Assembly: GCA_019925795.1 (NCBI GenBank)
Contig: CM034314.1
Coordinates: 38,309,774-38,373,773 of the forward strand
Reading direction: 5' to 3'
DNA length: 64,000 bases
From: Dendrobium chrysotoxum
Lineage: Eukaryota; Streptophyta; Magnoliopsida; Asparagales; Orchidaceae
Under the pieces are notes generated by a model, which searched no databases, had not been told where the DNA came from, and was given only the letters and a program-made list of their open reading frames with translations. This document shows positions 58,007 to 64,000 of the stretch, piece by piece; the first letter of the stretch is position 1; each line of letters begins with the position of its first letter. Position numbers and translations under genes: made by a program.

Positions 58007-59704
58007 TGAAAGTTTGAAAGGGATGTTAAGCCCTAGTGAACTAGTCCCGAGGCTAACCAAGAGGGGGGGGTGAATTGGTTATTTAAAAATTTCACGATAA
58101 CTACAAAAATCTTTTCGATACTTAGCAGCGGAAACAAGTAAACAATAACGAAAAGATCAACCAATGATATTCACCCAAGCAGTTTATATTGAAAAGTAAA
58201 GTGCAGAACTGAATCAGAAAAGTAAACCAGATTTTATAGTGGTTCGGTCAACTTGACCTACGTCCACTCCCCAGAGCCTCCCCTCCGGGTATTGCACTAA
58301 ACGAAAGTGACTCTCCTTTTGCTCCCACAGCAAGGCGGAGAAGCCTGTACAAAACACCTCCTTTTCACCATACGGTGAGGCAGAGAACCCGACCTCCTTT
58401 CGCTCCCTCCTGAAGTAGGCAGAGAACCTTCGAACTCCTTTTGCTTCCTCCTGAAGCAGGCAGAGAACCTACGAACTCCTTTCGCTTCCTCCTGAAGCGG
58501 GCAGAGAACTCGGATCTTCTTGCGAACGATCCTCCCACGAAGAACACCGACTAGACGACAGACGACGAGCGGAGAAGACCACTCTGATCCATGCTTGGAG
58601 CAACCTTAGTGAATCCCTCACTAACTCCCCCTCACAAGATCTCTTCTCTCTCTCCCAACTCTCTCTTCTCTCTAGGGTTTCTCAGGGAAAGAAAGTAGCA
58701 AAAGATTTTTCCAAAAATTGGAAAAAGTTCTTTTAAAGGAGGGCTTAAAATTTGCCCTAAATCTCAACTTGTCGGCCAAGATCATCCAGGACGATCGGTA
58801 GATCGTCCTGTACGATCAGTTCAAATTCAGCTGTTTCAGCCTGGACGATCTGGCTCTTCTGGACGACTAGTAGAAAAAGTTGTTCATATCATCCCGTACG
58901 ATCCTCCGATCGTCCGGGACGATTAGTTCAAATTGAAGGAAATCGTCCAGAAGACAGTTCGGGTCGTCCAGAGAAATCTGTGCTGGACGACCAAAAAATG
59001 ACTTGATCGTCCCGGACGATAGGGTAATCGTCCGGTATGATTAATTCAAAAAGGCCCCAAATCGTCCTGTACATAGTTCTGGACGTGCAGCTGAAATGCA
59101 CAAGACGATCACGATCGTCTGGAACGATCCTGCGATCGTCCAGGACGATGTGATCGTATCAATTAAACATTAATTGCTTTCCTTAATTACCAGACTAATT
59201 TAGGCATGATTGTAGTGAATCGTCCAGGGCGATACACGTATCGTCCGGGACGATCAGACCAAAATACTTAAAATAAAACTTGCCTAACTTAATCTGGCGG
59301 TTGAGAATTTCTGATTTGGGCATATCGTCCCATACGATCCGTAGATCATCCAGGACGATCGGCTCAATCAGACCCTCTTAACTTAGTCGCCCTAATTAGG
59401 GTTTCTGTTTTAACTGGATCATCCAGGATGATGTGGATATCGTCCAGGATGATCTGAACAAATTTTTAATAGAAACTCTAATTCACTCAATCTCTCTCCC
59501 TGAGTGTGTGTGTGCAAGGTTACTTAGCTAGGGAATCAGTTACATTACAATTGACTCAATAAAAAGAAAAATCATACATTTGACACACTTGGACCCGATC
59601 TTGAGTTGGCTTGAGTGGCTCGCGGTCTTTTGTGCCTGAAACAGATTAGCCAAGCAAAACACACTGGAAACATGTTTGTCATCATCAAAACCAGATTTGC
59701 AACA
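58007..59704 (-). repeat. 5' LTR of copia D
   Basis: 1698 bp. Palindrome pairs run 58781-59453 with 6-bp spacers in the clear pairs. TATA-like TTTAAAAG on the minus strand near 58737. Hairpin region about 58285-58570. G run of 8 near 58063-58070, against 13 in the 3' LTR. Confidence 0.95.
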
Positions 59705-59709
59705 TGTTT
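59705..59709. repeat. Target site duplication of copia D (right)
   Basis: TGTTT, identical to 49905-49909. Confidence 0.9.
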
Positions 59710-60667
59710 TAGCCTCATCTTCATACTGTGAACATAGTTGTTGTGGTTTTTTTGCTGCTTCTTTGGGTGGTACTATGGGGATATTTGTTATGGGTTGGTG
59801 CTTAGGCTTTTTTTTTCTAGGGCTGGTTTGTTTATCTATTGCTAGTTATGGTGCTTTATTCTTATCCTTACTTTCTTATCACTAGTTTTAATATTAGTGC
59901 TTAAGTGGTTTGATGCTTCTTTTGAGCTTTTTGGTGGTAATTATTGTCTCTGGTTATTTTATTATTATTTATAATTTTTATTCAGGTTTATCTCCATCAG
60001 TGGATGTCCTCAAGGGTGTTTTCTTTCCCTACTAATATTTGCTAGGGTTTTTAAATTTTTATTATCATTTGATTTATCTTAAGTAGAAGTGAAGCAATTT
60101 TGTTGATTATGTTAGGGTTGTTCTATTTTGCTGCTGTCTTTAGTTATTGAGCCACTGGCTGTTGATTGGGCCTTAGTTTTTTTAGTTTTCTACCATCTAT
60201 GTATGTTTTAGAATTTTTGGGTATGGTATGAGAATTGTTCCTTATTGCTGGTCATTCGATTAACTACTACATTCTAGTGCTTCTCTGGAGGCTCTACCTT
60301 CATTAGAATTAGGTTGGCTGTTCGCTTTCACTATAGGTTTTTGAGGCAATCATTGGCAATTATATAATGTTATAGCATATTTTATTTGTTCCATATTTTT
60401 TTAGGATACTTTTTATTTCCTAGTGGATATTACAAGACTGATTCAAGATTGGGCTTTTTTAGATGCAGGCTTCTTGCTCACCTTTCTTTTTTACACTTTC
60501 ATTACTATTTTTGTACTTTAGATATGAGTTCATAGGTTCTCTAGGTTTTCTTTTTCTTTTTTTAAATGTAGCTCTTTGAGCATTAGCAAGCTCTTGATCC
60601 CCTAAGAACTTATAATATTTTTTGTGAGCAACACGTAAGCCCTTTTATGGGTTTAATCTATAAAAAA
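59710..60667 (+). mobile_element. Right part of poly(A)-ended repeat (probable non-LTR 3' region)
   Basis: T-rich, non-coding, ending AACACGTAAGCCCTTTTATG then GGTTTAATCTAT and an A-rich tail near 60660-60670. Shares its end with the repeat at 40466-40845. The open frame at 59676-59885 spans the copia D boundary and is not real. Confidence 0.45.
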
Positions 60668-61861
60668 AGAAAAAGCTTATCATGGCTTTATTTCACCAAG
60701 CCAGTTAAAGCCAATTTTAAATGTCCTTTAGAGTTAATTGGACTAAACACCTAGCCTTAGCCAAGATTTGCTGATGAAGTCAACCTTGGTTGACCAAATT
60801 AATGCCTAACCACTTAAAAGCATATTCCAACCACTTCATATATATTTACCATGTAATGACCTAAAACCTTCTCAAATAAGTTCCAAATGTTAAATGGAAT
60901 TGGTGGGACTCAACCCTAAACCTTGGTCAACTCTAGTTGACCAAGTCAACCATGGTTGACTAAGCAAGACCTAAACTCTCCAAATCCTAAACCTAGTGCT
61001 CTAGACTATACAAAGCCTTTCGAACCCTACGTAACTATTTATTGGGTCCCCAAGGGTCCACCCTATGTGGCTAAACACTTTAGGCCTCTTAGGTTAGCCA
61101 CATAGCTTGGCCCAGCTGGTCATGAGGTTCCTCATAAACTAATTTCAAATCAATATCAATTTGGATCTGTCCAACACAAGTATTAGGAGGCCCATGACCT
61201 TGTGCATCTATAATGGTCCGTTTAGCCCATGGCTTAACCTTGGTGGGCAAATTAGGCTGACCTAAAACCATAAAATACTTAAATTTGTTAACCATGTTCA
61301 CACCTAGACTAGCATTATGCCAAAAAGTGCATGCACTACACTCTAGTATCATCCGAACACTGGTTTAACCATCTCAAGTTTTGTTGTGAATGAAAGTGGT
61401 TGAAAATTTAAGAAATAGCCATGTGCACACATGGGTTCACCTGTAATTGCCAAGCCTACTACCCATGTGGGCCTAAACCTTCTAGAATGCTCCCTTGCAT
61501 CCCATTGGCACATCCCTAAATAAAATTATGGCTATATATGGTTATACCAGAAAAAATATATGACTTGATTAGCCTAAGAATTTCTATAAACATTATAATG
61601 TTTTGCATTAAAAATGTTATTAATTTTAATTTTTATAGACTCCATAAACTCCCTACTTTCAAACTTTTACCTCATAGCAATTTCTAGTGATTTTTGGTGA
61701 GTTCAAGCGAGATCTGACAAACCTATCCCGACCAAAAACAAACTCATGATCAAGTAGACCTCCATCTTTATAACTTGAGGTGAATTATTCTTTTAAGTTA
61801 GATGAATCCTATCCATTCAAGATCTAATTGAATTTTTGTGAGGTTGGAGCTCAAATTATGT
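60668..61861. other. Non-coding region with GTCAACC palindromes
   Basis: No domain recognised. An 87-codon minus-strand frame at 61089-61352 has no family I know. Palindromes: GTCAACCTTGGTTGAC at 60779-60794, GGTCAACTCTAGTTGACC at 60925-60942, and a perfect GTCAACCATGGTTGAC at 60945-60960. Possibly a decayed LTR or leader of an unrecognised element. Confidence 0.45.
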
Positions 61862-64000
61862 TACAACTTCCTAAGGCAATGTACTCAGCTTCAGTAGTGG
61901 AAAGTGCAACTGAGTTCTATTTTCTACTAGACCAGGAGACTAAAGATTATCCTATGAATTGGCAAGTTCCAGAAGTACTTTTTCTATCCACCCTACACCC
62001 TACAAAGTAAAAATTAGAATATCCAATAATCTCAAAAGAAGTGTTGTGCCTAGGGTACCAGATTCCTAGGTTCAGGGTCCCTAACAGATATCTAAGAATT
62101 CTCTTAACAGCAGTTGGGTGGGACTCTTTATGATCAGTTTGAAACCTAGCACAAAGATAAACACTAAACATAATATCAGGTTGGCTAGCAGTCAGGTAAA
62201 GCAGTGATCTAATTATTCCCCTGAACTTCTTCTAATCAACAGATTTTTTATTTGAATCCTTATCTAACTAAACAGTGGAACTCATGGGAGTGTTGATTGT
62301 CTTGGCTTTGTCCATTTCATATTTTTTCAGAATTTCCTTAGTGTATTTTGATTGATTTGAAAAGTTCCATCATCCATTTGCTATAAGCTAAACCACAAAA
62401 AGTAGGACAATTCTCCCATCAAACTCATCTCAAACTCCTTACTCATTATCTTAGAAAAATCATCACATAGAATTTTATTAGAAGATCTAAAAAGTATACC
62501 ATCAATATAGATCTAGACAATGAGTAGATCATCTTCTACTTTCCTAAGGAAAAGGGTCGTGTCTATGCTCCCCTTAACAAACTCACTTTCTAGTAGGAAT
62601 GTGCCAAGCCTATCATACCAAGCTCTGGGTACCTGTTTCAATCGATATAAGGCCTTCTTTAATTTGTAAATATGATTTGGATATTGGGAACTCTCAAAAC
62701 CTGGGGGTTGCTCTACAAAGACATCCTCTTTTATTACCCCATTTAAAAGGCACTCTTGACATCCATTTGAAATAGCTTTATTCCCTTATAACAGGCAAAT
62801 ACTAGTAGCACCCTAATGGCTTCTTATCTAGCTACAGGGGCAAAGGTCTCCTCAAAATCAATCCTTTTAATTTGATTGCACCCCTTAGCCACCAATCTTA
62901 CCTTATTCCTAACCACCACAGCAGAATCATTCATCTTATTCTTAAAGACCCACTTGGTTCCCACTACACTTTAATTCTAAGGTCTTTCTACTAACTCCCA
63001 AACATCATTCCTTATAAATTAATTCAATTCCTCTTGCATAGCTAAGATTCAAAACTCATCAGAAGGGCTTGATTGATGTTGGTGGGTTCAATCATTGAGA
63101 TAAAGGTAGAATGATTTACTTCCTTCCTAAGTCCATGCCTAATTCTAACACCTTCAGAAGGGTCTCCTAAGATCAGTTCTTTAGGATGACTCGAAGCATA
63201 TCTCCAATCTCTAGGCAAAGTGTTTTTAGGTTCTACCCTTTCCTCCAGATTTATATTTTCAACTCCTTGGGTAATCTCTCCTACATCTTCTTCTTCCTCA
63301 ACTCTAGTCTCCTTAGGATCAGATTCATCAAACACCACATGTGTTGTCTCCTCCACCACCAAAGTCTTCTTATTAAACATCCTAAAGAATTTCCCCACAC
63401 TAGAATATCCTAAGAACACTCCTTCATCAGATTTGGGGTCAAATTTCTCTAAGGATGATTTCTCATTATTCAGAATGAAAATCTTACAGCCAAAGACATG
63501 GAGGTGGGACAGGTTTGGAGTTCTACCCTTAATGATCTCATAAGGTGTCTTATTCAGATTGGATCTAACATTAACCCTATTCAGTACATAATAGGCTGTG
63601 TTTACTGCTTCAGTCAAAAAGTACTTTGGAAGTGAATACTCAACAAGCATGGCTCTAGAGGCTTCCACTAAGGTTATGTTCTTCCTTTTAGCTATCCCAT
63701 TCTACTGAGGGGTCCTAGGAGCTAAACAATTATGGCTAATCCCTTGCTCCTCACTGAATGTTCCAAATCTCACATTTTTAAACTCTCCACCATGATCACT
63801 ATGAATAGTCAAGATCTCACAACCAAACTTCCTCTGAATCCAAGTGGAGAAAGATTTAAATTCATTAAATGACTCAAATTTATGTAGCAGAAATTTTGTC
63901 CAAGTGAATCTCAAGTAATCATCAACAATCACAAAACCATAGACTTTCCCCCCTAAGCTGGCAGTGCTAGTGGGTCCAAACAAATCAATGTGAAGGACTT
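61862..64000 (-). mobile_element. Truncated copia F, same family as C and D
   Basis: Homology to D begins abruptly at about 61862 inside RNase H and continues through RT and integrase to the right edge. The 3' end, 3' region and LTR are missing on the left; the gag side lies outside the window. More diverged from C and D than they are from each other. Confidence 0.9.
61862..64000 (-). pseudogene. pol: pol fragment of copia F (INT, RT, partial RNase H)
   Basis: Integrase core 63983-63702 (MFGPTSTASLGG, HSDHGGEFKN, APRTPQ), INT C-terminal part 63668-63042 (MLVEYSLPKYF, SHLHVFGCKIF), RT 62990-62300 with a degenerate active site near 62510, RNase H 62171-61862 (DRKSTSGTCQF) stopping before the final third. 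Frameshifts and stops occur near 63690, 63040, 62750 and 62380. Confidence 0.88.

Larger units (their letters stand above)
49910..59704 (-). mobile_element. Full-length Ty1/copia element D, same family as C
   Basis: 9795 bp, the same length as C, on the minus strand. LTRs 49910-51612 and 58007-59704 have TG...CA ends; TGTTT duplications flank it. Gag and pol closely match C. Lesions differ from those of C: a Gln to TAA in gag, a 1-bp deletion in integrase, and two Trp to TGA changes in pol. So C and D are independent copies of one family. The target was a poly(A)-ended repeat. Confidence 0.96.

Noticed and set aside
59676..59885. 69-codon plus-strand ORF
   Set aside because: It spans the junction between copia D's LTR and the flanking repeat, so it is a chance fusion.
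61089..61352. 87-codon minus-strand ORF as a host gene
   Set aside because: No recognisable domain, no start context or exon structure, and it lies in repeat-like sequence.
1..64000. Host protein genes, tRNA or rRNA genes
   Set aside because: All recognisable coding blocks belong to retroelements; the TGGTATCAGAGC matches are primer sites, not tRNA genes, as no cloverleaf surrounds them.

Overview
The window is a gene-free stretch of a repeat-rich nuclear plant genome. The host type follows from plant-type Ty1/copia elements primed by initiator tRNA-Met, an Athila/Tat-like Ty3/gypsy element, plant L1-type LINEs with an RNase H domain, and AT-rich filler. I cannot name the species. I found no host gene, tRNA, rRNA or CRISPR array; nearly all coding sequence belongs to transposons.

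Layout. (1) 1-18300 is a four-level nest on the left: copia B (13694-18300, minus) is cut by LINE 2 (11553-13693, minus), which is cut by LINE 1 (8516-11552, plus), which is cut by copia A (1-8515, minus, running off the left edge). (2) 18301-36450 is an old minus-strand Athila/Tat-type gypsy element, G. It is cut by LINE 3 (21252-22675, 13-bp target duplication) and by copia C (24114-33908, plus, GAATT duplication). Copia B also seems to sit in G's 3' LTR. (3) 36451-40922 is decayed filler with an LTR fragment carrying a 27-C run, a gypsy gag relic and a poly(A)-tailed repeat end. (4) 40923-49743 is an old full-length copia E (minus). (5) 49744-60667 is another poly(A)-ended repeat cut by copia D (49910-59704, minus, TGTTT duplication). 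(6) 60668-61861 is non-coding. (7) 61862-64000 is a truncated copia F (minus), open at the right edge.

A, C, D and F are one family (SIRE-like organisation: long gag with two zinc knuckles and a coiled coil, then protease, integrase, reverse transcriptase and RNase H). C and D are both 9795 bp. C has an intact 603-codon gag and only two nonsense codons in pol; D has more lesions. E is an older relative.

The unusual biology lies in the LTRs. Each A/C/D LTR carries a 15-bp palindrome (ATCGTCC-N-GGACGAT) in seven pairs. In C every pair is separated by exactly 6 bp, so centres lie 21 bp (two helical turns) apart, and pairs recur about every 105 bp. The older element E keeps the arrangement with a different palindrome (ATCRTACAGTATGAT), both arms having changed together. 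Downstream of the TATA-like box, the LTR encodes serial small hairpins each followed by an AAAGGAG-type tract. In E the same hairpins persist with different but still complementary stems. These two features, plus a conserved gag-pol junction that no simple frameshift can cross, are the strongest leads.
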